Shown here in pieces: positions 16,046 through 23,669 of a DNA stretch of 28,812 nt. Positions within the stretch are counted from its first letter, which is position 1. Each line of letters opens with the position of its first letter. The DNA lies in assembly GCA_963925545.1 (NCBI GenBank), contig CAWUSA010000020.1:1-28812 (forward strand). The letters run 5' to 3'. The position numbers and the translations under genes are program-made. Below the pieces are notes generated by a model, which made no database searches, was not told where the DNA came from, and saw only the letters and a program-made list of their open reading frames with translations. Source of the DNA: TMED14 sp963925545. GTDB lineage: Bacteria > Bacteroidota > Bacteroidia > Flavobacteriales > Schleiferiaceae.

Positions 16046-17042
16046 GACTTGTCTTGTAGTAGGATTCAACAACAGGTTGCGCTTCACGGATGAGCTTCTC
16101 AGCGATACTTTCGTGATCCATATCAGCAAAATTACCGGACCAAATAATTTGGTTCTTTCGCATGTCGATGCTCTTTTGGTAGGCCTGGTCGTAGTAGCGC
16201 AATGCTTCCCTTGAGGCATAGGCTAAGTCACCAGCCTTGACGGCATCAATGCATTGCGTGGTTCGTAAATCGCCCAAGCGCTTGCGAATGCGGTCAAATG
16301 CTTCAATAAGCTCATCCACAGGGGCTTCGCCATAAAGCTCTGTGAGGTGTTTGACGCGATCTTCGATACCTCTATGCACCATGACAATAGGCGCCACCTT
16401 TTTCAAATCAAAGAAAGGGTCTTGAAGGAATACCCTGCCAATAGACCGGGATTCATCTTCAATCCAGAGGGCTTGTTTGTGATTCATGGATGAGAACAAG
16501 ACTGCGCCATTGTTTTCAAATTGTTCATTCATAGGCTGTGGCGACTCCATGACAGCGCCAAAGGATGAGCCTTTGTGGTTGGCAAGCCCTTCAAGGTCCA
16601 ACACTTGCACCTGATCTGCCATGGCATTGAGGATGGCAGTTTTTCCGCTGCCAGTTAGGCCGCTCAGTACAACCAATGGTGGTGGGTTATGCCATGATGA
16701 CAGGACCTTCTGCCGGTATGATTTGTAGCCGCCATCCCATCGGTTCACGTTCAAGTCACCTAAGTTGAGAAGCCATTCTACCGATGCGCTCCGCATTCCG
16801 CCACGCCAGCAATACAAATCGATAGTTTGACCTTTTGCCTGTTTGTCGGCAAAGGCTAGCATGTCTGCCATCTTTGGCCCAGTGAAAGACAGCCCTAAGC
16901 GGACCGCTGCTTGCTGACCCTTCTGCTTGTAGCAAATGCCAACAGCCTCCCTTTCTTCGTCGGTGAATAGAGGCATGTTCAATGCACCGGGTGCATGGCC
17001 ATGTGCAAATTCTGAAGGGCTTCGTACGTCAATGATTGGCAT
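16038..17042 (-). CDS. mnmH: tRNA 2-selenouridine synthase
   Basis: A 334-residue two-domain enzyme (also called SelU/YbbB) that replaces sulfur by selenium at wobble 2-thiouridine through a geranylated intermediate. The N-terminal rhodanese domain begins with IIDVRSPSEF and has the active Cys in LYCWRGGMRS (Cys78). The C-terminal P-loop domain has LSGLTGSGKT (P-loop about 128-135), followed by GLANHKGSSFG, a strong family signature. An ATG at 17055-17057 would add five residues. I prefer 17042 because a TACCTTGC box lies 4 nt before it and the family normally begins close to IIDVR, but both are possible. It is first in a two-gene operon with selD and divergent from a lipoprotein gene only 17-32 nt away. 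Confidence 0.93.
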   Translation of the reverse strand: MPIIDVRSPSEFAHGHAPGALNMPLFTDEEREAVGICYKQKGQQAAVRLGLSFTGPKMADMLAFADKQAKGQTIDLYCWRGGMRSASVEWLLNLGDLNVNRWDGGYKSYRQKVLSSWHNPPPLVVLSGLTGSGKTAILNAMADQVQVLDLEGLANHKGSSFGAVMESPQPMNEQFENNGAVLFSSMNHKQALWIEDESRSIGRVFLQDPFFDLKKVAPIVMVHRGIEDRVKHLTELYGEAPVDELIEAFDRIRKRLGDLRTTQCIDAVKAGDLAYASREALRYYDQAYQKSIDMRKNQIIWSGNFADMDHESIAEKLIREAQPVVESYYKTSHE

Positions 17043-17062
17043 GGCTGCAAGGTACATATGCC

Positions 17063-17070
17063 TATCTTTA
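17063..17070 (+). promoter_or_regulatory. -7-like box 4 nt before the small lipoprotein gene
   Basis: TATCTTTA, one mismatch from TAnnTTTG, is followed by GCGC and the ATG at 17075. A TTG at 17036-17038 is 24 nt upstream, somewhat far for a -33 element. A transcript from here would be leaderless or nearly so. Confidence 0.4.
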
Positions 17071-17074
17071 GCGC

Positions 17075-17491
17075 ATGCAAAAGATGCCCTGGTTTATTGT
17101 TGTTTGTTTGTTGACCCTTAGTAGCTGTGTGGTAAGCAAAGCAAACTATGACATTGAGCTTGTCCGAGTAGACCGCCTCCGGCAGGATAGCAGCCTTCAA
17201 GTTTTGCAATACCAAGACCTGAAGGATAGTTTAGGCTTGTTGTCAGCGGATCAAACAGCCCTCTACTACATGGTTCAATCCAAGGAACAGCACATTGCTT
17301 TGATGGCAGATAGCTTGCATGCTCAGGTCGATGCCATGGATTCTGTCATTGTCCTGCATCGAGAGTTATCCATCGAAAGGGATTTGTGGCGTCTTAAAGG
17401 CCTTCGCATGAAAAAGGCATTGGGTGAGGCTACCCATGCACTTGATAGCTTGATGTCTCAGGGCTTGATGTCTCAGGACTTGATTGAGTAG
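17075..17491 (+). CDS. Small coiled-coil lipoprotein, function unknown
   Basis: A 138-residue protein with a lipoprotein signal: hydrophobic stretch WFIVVCLLTL followed by lipobox LSSC (Cys18). The rest is charged and heptad-like (RLRQDSSLQVLQYQDLKDSL, DSLHAQVDAMDSVIVLHREL), so a long helix or coiled coil in the periplasm is likely. I do not recognise the family; size and shape recall small Bacteroidota envelope lipoproteins. The C-terminus contains a short repeat (LMSQGLMSQDL) from a 15-bp duplication. ATG at 17084 is an alternative start; 17075 is favoured by the -7-like box 4 nt upstream. It is divergent from mnmH and convergent with an NlpC/P60 gene. Confidence 0.7.
   Translation: MQKMPWFIVVCLLTLSSCVVSKANYDIELVRVDRLRQDSSLQVLQYQDLKDSLGLLSADQTALYYMVQSKEQHIALMADSLHAQVDAMDSVIVLHRELSIERDLWRLKGLRMKKALGEATHALDSLMSQGLMSQDLIE
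17450..17479 (+). repeat. 15-bp tandem duplication in the lipoprotein C-terminus
   Basis: TTGATGTCTCAGGGC (17450-17464) is followed directly by TTGATGTCTCAGGAC (17465-17479), one mismatch. It keeps the frame and duplicates LMSQG/LMSQD just before the stop, so copy number could vary without a frameshift. Confidence 0.8.
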
Positions 17492-17501
17492 GGCTCAATC
17501 A
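17481..17501. terminator. Hairpin between convergent genes, containing a stop codon in its loop
   Basis: TGATTGAG (17481-17488) pairs with CTCAATCA (17494-17501); the loop TAGGG holds the TAG stop of the lipoprotein gene. It sits between two convergent stops (17491 and 17510). No T tract, so a weak terminator at best. Confidence 0.35.
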
Positions 17502-17509
17502 GACATGTT

Positions 17510-18292
17510 TCAAAAATAGCGTTTGATCAATCGCAGTTTGTGGCTGTGCTTGCCAGTATCTGCATTGTAGATACCTGTTTGGTCCAGGCCATCGATGCGA
17601 ACGGACCCGCTCGCGTGCAGGATGTGATCTTGTCGCAGAAAGATGCCAACATGGGTAATTGCCCCTTGATCATTGTCAAAAAACACCAGATCTCCAGGCT
17701 GAGCTTCGGTTAAGAAATCGACTGTTTCGCCTTGGGTGGCTTGCTGGCTTGCATCGCGAAGCAAGGTGATGCCGCTGAGTCGGTAGGCCATCTGTGAGAG
17801 CCCACTGCAGTCAATGCCCATAACGGTTCTGCCGCCCCAGAGGTAGGGTGCATGAAGGAAAGTGTAAGCATGCATCAATACATTGTCCCTGGTGGTTTCA
17901 CGGTTGGACAGCAGGCCTTCAAATTGAAAGGTGTCTTGACCCAGGCTGAGTTGCCCTGTGGACGGGTTGTAGTTTGGTAAGAGCGCACCGGCTGCAACCA
18001 CCCGGGTTTTTTCTGGGGACTCATGCTCCAGTAAGTTGATGCCATCAGCTACCAGATCTTGGGTTTGTTCGATCAATGCCCGGTAGGTCAATTGATCGAT
18101 GGCTAGCAACTGGGCCGTTAACACCCACCCTTCATAGCCATCATGAGCCAGTCTAACTTTGGTCCAAAGGGCTTTGCTTGTCAGCAACTCAAGGGGTTCA
18201 CCCAGCATGGCTTGATTGACCATTTCACTGCAATGGTCAGCCTCCCGACGCATCGGTATGGCACTGAATTGGGCGTATCCGTAGGTGTTCAA
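17510..18292 (-). CDS. NlpC/P60 (C40) murein-peptide endopeptidase with SH3-like N-terminus
   Basis: About 260 residues from a TTG start. N-terminal segment NTYGYAQFSAIPMRREADHC then SEMVNQAMLGE is the bacterial SH3-like opening typical of YkfC/dipeptidyl-peptidase VI relatives; a second SH3-like part lies near 95-135. The C-terminal NlpC/P60 domain has the catalytic Cys in GIDCSG (Cys162), His in THVGIF (His214) and a third polar residue in ILHASG (His226). Relatives cleave gamma-D-Glu-diamino acid bonds in recycled wall peptides, often in the cytoplasm. The frame runs to 18385, but that part is inside thiolase and unlike the family. TTG at 18290-18292 is 1 nt after the thiolase stop; ATG at 18253 is an alternative. 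No signal peptide results from either. Confidence 0.88.
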   Translation of the reverse strand: MNTYGYAQFSAIPMRREADHCSEMVNQAMLGEPLELLTSKALWTKVRLAHDGYEGWVLTAQLLAIDQLTYRALIEQTQDLVADGINLLEHESPEKTRVVAAGALLPNYNPSTGQLSLGQDTFQFEGLLSNRETTRDNVLMHAYTFLHAPYLWGGRTVMGIDCSGLSQMAYRLSGITLLRDASQQATQGETVDFLTEAQPGDLVFFDNDQGAITHVGIFLRQDHILHASGSVRIDGLDQTGIYNADTGKHSHKLRLIKRYF

Positions 18293-18293
18293 A

Positions 18294-19472
18294 TCACAAG
18301 TTTTCGATGACCATGGCGGATGCTCCACCACCACCATTGCAAATGCCAGCACCACCGTAGTGACCGCCATTTTGTTTAAGCACATTGATCAAGGTGACAA
18401 TGATGCGCGCACCACTGCATCCCAGTGGGTGACCTAAAGAAACGGCGCCACCGTTGACATTGGTCTTTGCTGCATCAATGCCTAAAAGTTTGATGTTAGC
18501 AAGTCCCACAACGGAGAAAGCTTCATTGAGCTCGAAGTAGTCAATATCTGACACACTGAGTCCTGCTTTTGCTGCTGCCAGAGGCAATGCTTTAGCAGGT
18601 GCCGTGGTGAACCTCTCAGGTTCATGCGCAGCATCTGCATAGCCAGCGATGCGTGCTAGTGGCTCAAGGCCCATCGCTTTCGCTTTGTCTTCAGACATCA
18701 ATATGACAGCCGCAGCACCATCATTCAATGTGGAGGAATTGGCAGCAGTCACGGTGCCATCCTTGGTGAAGGCTGCGCGGAGGCTACCTATTTTGTCTCG
18801 TCGCAATTGGCTGTACTCTTCGTCGTGATCAACCACGGTGATGGCCCCACGACGACCTTTCACTTCAACGGGCACAACTTCGTCTGAAAATTTGCCAGCT
18901 TCCCATGCAGCAGCACTTCGATCGTAGCTCTCCAAAGCAAAGGCATCTTGATCCTCACGTGAGAAGTTGTGTTCTGTTGCGCATAGGTCTGCACAGACCC
19001 CCATGACTTGACCATCATAGACATTGATGAGGCCGTCTTTGCTGAGCCCATCAACCAAGGCGCTGTCACCAAACTTGAAGCCCTTGCGAGAGTTGGGTAG
19101 GTAGTGGGGGACTTGACTCATGTTTTCCATGCCACCTGCAACCACGACCTCTGCATGGCCAAGGGCGATGGATTGGGCGCCAAGCATGATGGCCTTCATG
19201 CCTGATGCGCAGACCTTGTTTACGGTAGTGCATGGGACATGATGGCTTAAGCCAGCGCCTAGTGCGGCTTGACGAGCAGGTGCTTGGCCAACATTGGCCT
19301 GTAAGACACACCCCATTAGTACTTCATCGACGGACCCCGCGTCAAGTGAAATTCGATCCATAGCGCCTTTGATAGCAGCACTTCCAAGTTCAGTTGCTGG
19401 TACTGAGCTTAAGGAGCCCATGAAGCTTCCTAGGGCTGTGCGAGTAGCAGATACGATGACGACGTTTTTCAT
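18294..19472 (-). CDS. Acetyl-CoA acetyltransferase (thiolase)
   Basis: A 392-residue thiolase, the usual length. The acylated Cys88 lies in NKVCASGMKA; His348 in GGAVSLGHPLGCSGAR and Cys378 in GICNGGGGASAM complete the active site; the NEAF motif is at 316-319. It condenses two acetyl-CoA to acetoacetyl-CoA or does the reverse, in amino-acid, fatty-acid or ketone metabolism. Closest pattern is the AtoB/PhaA kind; AtoB and FadA types cannot be fully separated by eye. The NlpC/P60 gene follows after 1 nt, so they form an operon, though no functional link is obvious. Confidence 0.94.
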   Translation of the reverse strand: MKNVVIVSATRTALGSFMGSLSSVPATELGSAAIKGAMDRISLDAGSVDEVLMGCVLQANVGQAPARQAALGAGLSHHVPCTTVNKVCASGMKAIMLGAQSIALGHAEVVVAGGMENMSQVPHYLPNSRKGFKFGDSALVDGLSKDGLINVYDGQVMGVCADLCATEHNFSREDQDAFALESYDRSAAAWEAGKFSDEVVPVEVKGRRGAITVVDHDEEYSQLRRDKIGSLRAAFTKDGTVTAANSSTLNDGAAAVILMSEDKAKAMGLEPLARIAGYADAAHEPERFTTAPAKALPLAAAKAGLSVSDIDYFELNEAFSVVGLANIKLLGIDAAKTNVNGGAVSLGHPLGCSGARIIVTLINVLKQNGGHYGGAGICNGGGGASAMVIENL

Positions 19473-19564
19473 GTGGTTGATGCTTTAAGCTGCTAAGGTA
19501 ATTTCGGATGGCCTTCCAATCGGCATCACAGACAAAGCGTGATGTATTTTTTCCTTCCAAGCCG

Positions 19565-19594
19565 TTGATTGTGCAGGCCTTTTACCTACTTTTG
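19565..19594 (+). promoter_or_regulatory. Bacteroidota-type promoter of tRNA-Ser
   Basis: TTG (19565-19567), 19-nt spacer, TACTTTTG (19587-19594): a full match to -33 TTG / -7 TAnnTTTG. Transcription should begin about 19600, some 55 nt before the tRNA. This is the best promoter in the window and serves as its local reference. Confidence 0.75.
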
Positions 19595-19654
19595 CCATCG
19601 CTTGAAGCGCATGCAATAGCCCCTATTGAAAGGCAGGGTCTTGATGGCATAAAC

Positions 19655-19743
19655 GGTGAGGTGGGTGAGTGGCTGAAACCACCAGTTTGCTAAACTGGCG
19701 TACGTAATTACGCGTACCGGGGGTTCGAATCCCCCTCTCACCG
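19655..19743 (+). tRNA. tRNA-Ser (anticodon GCT)
   Basis: Acceptor GGTGAGG pairs with TCTCACC (one G-T), with discriminator G as in tRNA-Ser. The anticodon stem CCAGT/ACTGG encloses TTGCTAA, giving GCT for AGC/AGT codons. A long variable arm (CGTACGTAATTACGCGTAC) is the class II hallmark. T arm GGGGG-TTCGAAT-CCCCC. CCA is not encoded. Confidence 0.97.
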
Positions 19744-19768
19744 CTAGCAGCATGTGCAAAGCATCTAA

Positions 19769-19800
19769 GCGTGTAATCCATTGATTACACGCTTTTTTTT
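19769..19800 (+). terminator. Intrinsic terminator after tRNA-Ser
   Basis: A perfect 10-bp stem GCGTGTAATC/GATTACACGC (19769-19778, 19783-19792) with loop CATT is followed by eight T. The remaining bases to 19912 hold nothing I recognise. Confidence 0.93.
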
Positions 19801-19912
19801 ATGCCTATTTCAATACAGGCTAAATGTTTGTCAATGGTGTTGACGGACTGCAAGAATTTTTGGATCAAAGCATCTTTGCTGACGGTACATCAAGGGTTTA
19901 AAGGTTAACCCA

Positions 19913-20545
19913 TCAAAACGCCTGGTAATGCATGCCAGGTTGCTTTGATTGGACAGCGCAAACGCTCACTGTTTTGACCTTTTTTCTGTGCAATTGATGT
20001 GCATGGTGAAACGACAACACATCGTTCAGAATGTCGATTGGTGTTGACTTGAGCCATTGCTTGAAGTCATCCTGGATGACTTGGTTTTCTTCCTTGCTGT
20101 AAAGGGTAGAAGAGGCCCATATGTGTGACACGCTTGAGTCAAGGTCCTGGCAATTTAAATGCTGCCCATTCCATTGGTAGAGCTTGAGAGACAAGGCGGG
20201 ATTTTCACTGACATGAATCAATGTGAATGGTTCAAAGTCGGACATGTCAAGCGCATTGAACCATTGATCACCATGCAGGAGCAAGTCAATGGCAAGCAAT
20301 CCACGGCTTTTCCCGTAGGGCCTTCTTGGGGTGTGCTTGACATCAGCGCCATTGAGCAAACAGGCACAGCCTCCATCATGTCGAGCGATCCATGTGCCGC
20401 CAGCTAATTTGTCTTTTGGGTACGTCAATTCCTTGCCCTGATGGTTGTAAGGCTGTGGCGAGTCAGTGCGTCTGTTGGGGTCTTCGTCCCGATTAGAAGT
20501 CAGCTGGTAGCCATTAGCAGTTGGCAAAAAAGAGACGATACACAT
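19913..20545 (-). CDS. NRDE (TANGO2-like) family protein
   Basis: A 210-residue cytoplasmic protein starting MCIVSF, with the conserved Cys2, and the family motif TSNRDE at 17-22. The later WIARHDGGCACLLNG block and KSRGLL match the NRDE/TANGO2 pattern; it ends with a TVSVCAV strand and an aromatic tail. An N-terminal Cys and the fold suggest an Ntn-hydrolase-like protein; eukaryotic TANGO2 has been linked to heme handling and CoA/lipid metabolism, but no bacterial activity is established. It is somewhat short for the family. It follows the DinB-like gene after 3 nt, in one operon with the YceI gene. Confidence 0.88.
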   Translation of the reverse strand: MCIVSFLPTANGYQLTSNRDEDPNRRTDSPQPYNHQGKELTYPKDKLAGGTWIARHDGGCACLLNGADVKHTPRRPYGKSRGLLAIDLLLHGDQWFNALDMSDFEPFTLIHVSENPALSLKLYQWNGQHLNCQDLDSSVSHIWASSTLYSKEENQVIQDDFKQWLKSTPIDILNDVLSFHHAHQLHRKKVKTVSVCAVQSKQPGMHYQAF

Positions 20546-20548
20546 ATT

Positions 20549-21052
20549 TTAGTTCTTTTGAATAGCTTGGCGATTGGCTAGTGTAGAAGGGGCGATGCCA
20601 AAGTTGTCATTGACTAAGTGGTTCAGGCCAAGCTCAATCAATGCCACAGACATCAATGCCATGTGATGTAGGGTGTGTTCTGATACATTGAGAAGCTCAC
20701 GACTCAAAGAGCTTTCCAGGCCATGAGCATGCTTTAAATAAACCACCTTGTTGATATTGAGACGATGCCACTGATTTTGAATATTTACAATGCAAGCCAT
20801 TGCTTGATTCACTTGGGTTTCAACAAGGGGGTCACGTTTTCTGGAATCGTAATCAGCTACCTGTCCGTCAGCCACCTTGAGTAAACACTCATAGAACCCA
20901 AGGGTATGCCTGATGTGCTCGCCAAGGCTTGCCATGGAAAGCGACGGAATAGGCTTAGCATAGGAGACATCGCTGACCTGAGTCAGTAGGCCATGGATGT
21001 CTTGAAGCTGTGATTCGCAAGCGCTCCATAGCAGTTGATGACTGTTGTCCAC
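20549..21052 (-). CDS. DinB-like four-helix metal-binding protein
   Basis: A 167-residue all-helical protein. GEHIRHTLGFYECLL (His near 45 and 48) and EHTLHHMALMSVAL (His near 126 and 129) place His residues as in the DinB/YfiT metal site. The family includes thiol transferases and many proteins of unknown role; no specific reaction can be given. The start is GTG at 21050-21052, sharing one base with the YceI stop (TAGTG), which implies coupled translation. The NRDE gene follows after 3 nt. An internal ATG is far downstream and would remove the first helix. Confidence 0.75.
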   Translation of the reverse strand: MDNSHQLLWSACESQLQDIHGLLTQVSDVSYAKPIPSLSMASLGEHIRHTLGFYECLLKVADGQVADYDSRKRDPLVETQVNQAMACIVNIQNQWHRLNINKVVYLKHAHGLESSLSRELLNVSEHTLHHMALMSVALIELGLNHLVNDNFGIAPSTLANRQAIQKN

Positions 21053-21600
21053 TAAAACAGGTATGAGGCACTCACCTGAATCGTCTTGGCGATACTTGTG
21101 GATGTCTTACCAGAGCTAAATTCAATACCATAGTCTGACAAGGTTAATTCAAAAGCGGTGATTAGTTTAATCTTAGCCCCTTTGACCAAGGCTGTTGCCT
21201 CCATGTTGACAGGTTGGGTTTTTCCTTTGATGGTCATCTCTCCTTGAATAGTTAAAATAAGCTCCCCTGACTTACTAAAATCGTGACTGTCCATGTTTTG
21301 AATTTGACCTATAAATTTAGCCTTAGGGAACTTAGCTGTATTTAAAAAGTTCTCCTGATTGAAATGCTTTTGCATCAGGCGTTTCTCAAATTCAAAACTT
21401 TGCATTGGAACTGAAATGATGACATCACCGGACTCCGTGTTGAGTACCGCTATTGATTTGTAGTTGTTTGCTTCAATGTCTTCAAATGCCGTATGGGAAT
21501 AGAATGTAATCTGGCTGCCGGTGCTTTTTAGCTTACCAGGCAAGGTGGCGAAGGCGCTGAGTGTGATGGCTGCGATGGCCAATAGAAGGAGTTTTTTCAT
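21052..21600 (-). CDS. YceI-family periplasmic lipid-binding-like protein
   Basis: A 182-residue exported protein: signal peptide MKKLLLLAIAAITLSAFA, then a lipocalin-like barrel. Family-like segments are QITFYSHTAFEDIEANNY near the N-terminus, MQKHFNQENFLNTAKFPKAKF in the middle, and GEMTIKGKTQPVN with the C-terminal IEFSSG. YceI relatives bind isoprenoids or fatty amides, but the ligand here is unknown. I start at ATG 21598-21600; the longer frame to 21699 would bury the signal peptide. An OB-fold gene lies 67 nt upstream on the same strand and is probably co-transcribed. Confidence 0.88.
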   Translation of the reverse strand: MKKLLLLAIAAITLSAFATLPGKLKSTGSQITFYSHTAFEDIEANNYKSIAVLNTESGDVIISVPMQSFEFEKRLMQKHFNQENFLNTAKFPKAKFIGQIQNMDSHDFSKSGELILTIQGEMTIKGKTQPVNMEATALVKGAKIKLITAFELTLSDYGIEFSSGKTSTSIAKTIQVSASYLF

Positions 21601-21667
21601 GATAAATAGGTATTGATAATGATTGAAATAAAAATATATAAGTTCTTGATCTGTGGAATTAGGGTAA

Positions 21668-22135
21668 TCAAAGCATGTCAAATAGGTCGGCTTTCTCAAT
21701 GATTACAGGCTCGAACATTTCCAAGTCCTTATCATAGGCCGCACCCGAACGAATCACCCCTTTGATTATAACTTCCTTACCAACAGAAAGTCCATTAGTA
21801 GAGGCATTGGTCTCAAGGGTGAAGGTACAGCTCACCCCAGCTAGATCGTCATCACTTTGCAGTAAAATTACCACCTGATTATTGAAGTCTTTACTGATAT
21901 TTGCGATGATTCCAGTTACTTCTAAAATGCTAGACTCGCCGCTAGCATCCAAGTATTTTGCATTGGCGCTAGCTGCATCATCGAGGTACTCCTGGACCAA
22001 TGCTGTAGCAGGTATTTGGTAGTCGCTATCCGCGCCTTGAACATCCCTTTTAGGCATGTTGAGCATGTAGGCTATAATGGTGATACCAGCAGCAAGGATG
22101 ATGGAGACGCCCATGAGTATTTTTTTGCGATTCAT
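21668..22135 (-). CDS. Membrane-anchored OB-fold (tRNA_anti-like) protein
   Basis: A 155-residue protein with one N-terminal hydrophobic segment (ILMGVSIILAAGITIIAYML, about 6-25) and no lipobox. An outside domain has the strand order of an OB-fold: ILEVTGIIANISKDFNNQVV, then SCTFTLE, SVGKEVIIKGVIRSG and DLEMFEPVIIEKADL. This matches the small tRNA_anti-like OB proteins that Bacteroidota often encode next to YceI. Binding of nucleic acid should not be assumed. It lies just upstream of the YceI gene and just after the terminator of the T9SS cargo gene. Confidence 0.75.
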   Translation of the reverse strand: MNRKKILMGVSIILAAGITIIAYMLNMPKRDVQGADSDYQIPATALVQEYLDDAASANAKYLDASGESSILEVTGIIANISKDFNNQVVILLQSDDDLAGVSCTFTLETNASTNGLSVGKEVIIKGVIRSGAAYDKDLEMFEPVIIEKADLFDML

Positions 22136-22171
22136 GATGGGGTATTGTATAGTTTAAGAAATGTTATCAAT

Positions 22172-22201
22172 AAAAACCCGCCATCTTAATGGCGGGTTTT
22201 T
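22172..22201 (-). terminator. Intrinsic terminator after the T9SS cargo gene
   Basis: A perfect 13-bp stem AAAAACCCGCCAT/ATGGCGGGTTTTT with loop CTTA. On the minus strand it ends in five T and lies 28 nt past the stop at 22229. It is symmetric and could also work rightward, but there is no plus-strand gene to stop. Confidence 0.9.
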
Positions 22202-22228
22202 CTTTGCGAATTCCCAGAAGTATTATGA

Positions 22229-23590
22229 CTACTGAATCAGCAATTTATCATTACCAATTAGCGTGCCATGCTGATCAAATGATCGCAGAATATACAGGCC
22301 CTGAGGGAGGGTAGATACATCCCAAGAAGTGCCTGTGGATTGCAGTGCATGGCTGCGGCCATCCATTGAAATCACAATAACATGTGCAGGGTTTGCCTTG
22401 AAGGTGATGTAATCTATTGCAGGGTTTGGGTAGGCCTGTGAAGCAAGGAGCTCGCTTTCATCTTGCCCAGCCGTTGCGCTGACTTGGAAAATAATGGAAA
22501 GATCTTGCATCAAGTAGCCATCTGATAACCTGACAGCGAGAATGTAGGGCGTGCTTCTGGTTTGTGCTGAGCTTGGCGCCCATAAGATGTGTGCTGAGAT
22601 GGAATCGTTGATGCCTGACCCAGTTGAAGTGAAGCTCGCAGGGTTGGGTTGCGTGAAGAACGGCTCACCATAGGCGGCCACATGCAAGGTTTGACCTGAA
22701 GGAGAGTAGCCAGAAAGGTTCAGCTGGTAAGAGGAATTCTGAATCAGGTTCACGTGGATGTTGCCTAAGGCATCAACCGGCAGGTTACCGGTATTCCATA
22801 GGGGTGCCGCATTGCTTGTTTGTACGGTGATGAATTGCATGTCTCTCCGAATGGATCCAATTTTCACACCATTGCGGTACTCATTGACCAAGACCGTTGC
22901 TACAAAATTACCAACGGTGTTAGCCGTCCATGTGATGGTCCCTGTGATGGGGTTGATGGTCATGGGGCCTGAAGCAGCAGCTGGTGGCAATGTGAATCCA
23001 GGACAAGGGCTGTTCCAGCTGTTCAGAGGGAATGATAGGTCCCAATGCAAGGAGTCCCCATCGGGATCAAAGGGCAGGGGATTGTATTGCCAAGGCGTAT
23101 TCACAGGCAAGAAAATGGCAGCAGGAACCAAAAAGAAGGGTGTGGAGTTACTCAAGCTATCCATGGCAGTCACCTCCGTTTGAAGAAACATGCTTTGACT
23201 CAGGGGGCTGCTGATGTTTTGAATGGCACCATTTCGACAACAGTTAGACCATCCAATGGTGAACATCCCTTGGTAGGGCAGGGTGATGGTGTCTACAAAG
23301 AAATACACCTCTACACCATAGGGGTACATCGGCAAGGTGTTGCCGCTAACCACGCTGTCATAGGCCGTTGAAAAAGTCATGATGACAGTGCCGTTGGAGT
23401 CCTTGATAGAAAAGTTAGCGATGTTAGCCATGGGTACACCTAGAGTGTCTCTGTAGGTCGTTAAGGCAATGGCATATTGAAGACCGGAAATTTGTTGAGC
23501 AATGATTTCACCGCCCATCAAGTGGGTAGCTGATGTGTTGAAAGATGAAATGCTGATGGCTGCAATGGCCAGGTATTTGAAAATTCGCAT
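22229..23590 (-). CDS. Secreted surface protein with type IX secretion sorting domain
   Basis: A 453-residue exported protein. Signal peptide MRIFKYLAIAAISISSFNTSA precedes THLMGGEI, the opening of a family common in Bacteroidota and often carrying gliding-type C-termini. The middle has Ig-like or cadherin-like strands (FDPDGDSLHWDLS, ITGTITWTANTVGNFVATV) and a Cys pair in WSNCCRNG. The last 70 residues are a type A T9SS sorting domain: AYPNPAIDYITFKA, then ISMDGR, WDVSTLPQGLYILRS and a basic DKLLIQ end. It should be exported, cleaved and anchored or released by the type IX system. I start at 23588-23590, since the frame to 23647 puts 19 polar residues before the signal peptide. Confidence 0.88.
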   Translation of the reverse strand: MRIFKYLAIAAISISSFNTSATHLMGGEIIAQQISGLQYAIALTTYRDTLGVPMANIANFSIKDSNGTVIMTFSTAYDSVVSGNTLPMYPYGVEVYFFVDTITLPYQGMFTIGWSNCCRNGAIQNISSPLSQSMFLQTEVTAMDSLSNSTPFFLVPAAIFLPVNTPWQYNPLPFDPDGDSLHWDLSFPLNSWNSPCPGFTLPPAAASGPMTINPITGTITWTANTVGNFVATVLVNEYRNGVKIGSIRRDMQFITVQTSNAAPLWNTGNLPVDALGNIHVNLIQNSSYQLNLSGYSPSGQTLHVAAYGEPFFTQPNPASFTSTGSGINDSISAHILWAPSSAQTRSTPYILAVRLSDGYLMQDLSIIFQVSATAGQDESELLASQAYPNPAIDYITFKANPAHVIVISMDGRSHALQSTGTSWDVSTLPQGLYILRSFDQHGTLIGNDKLLIQ

Positions 23591-23657
23591 GCTTGGGTAG
23601 GGTTGTTTCAGGTGGTAATTTAAGGAATTATTCATGAGAGGATCCAAAATGCCATGC

Positions 23658-23665
23658 TACCTTCG
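23658..23665 (+). promoter_or_regulatory. -7-like box 4 nt before coaE
   Basis: TACCTTCG, one mismatch from TAnnTTTG, is followed by CTGC and the ATG at 23670. It supports that start. No TTG is seen at 19-21 nt upstream. Confidence 0.4.
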
Positions 23666-23669
23666 CTGC

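Noticed and set aside
16046..16219. 58-codon N-terminal extension of selD
   Set aside because: It lies inside mnmH, has no SelD similarity, and the ATG at 16045 gives the family's N-terminus with an 8-nt overlap.
18293..18385. Longer NlpC/P60 start with a hydrophobic N-terminus (apparent signal peptide)
   Set aside because: These codons lie in the thiolase active-site region in another frame; the hydrophobicity comes from that overlap, and family members begin at the YGYAQFSAIP segment.
19508..19693. 61-codon frame ending inside tRNA-Ser
   Set aside because: It overlaps the tRNA and its promoter, and its translation has no family resemblance.
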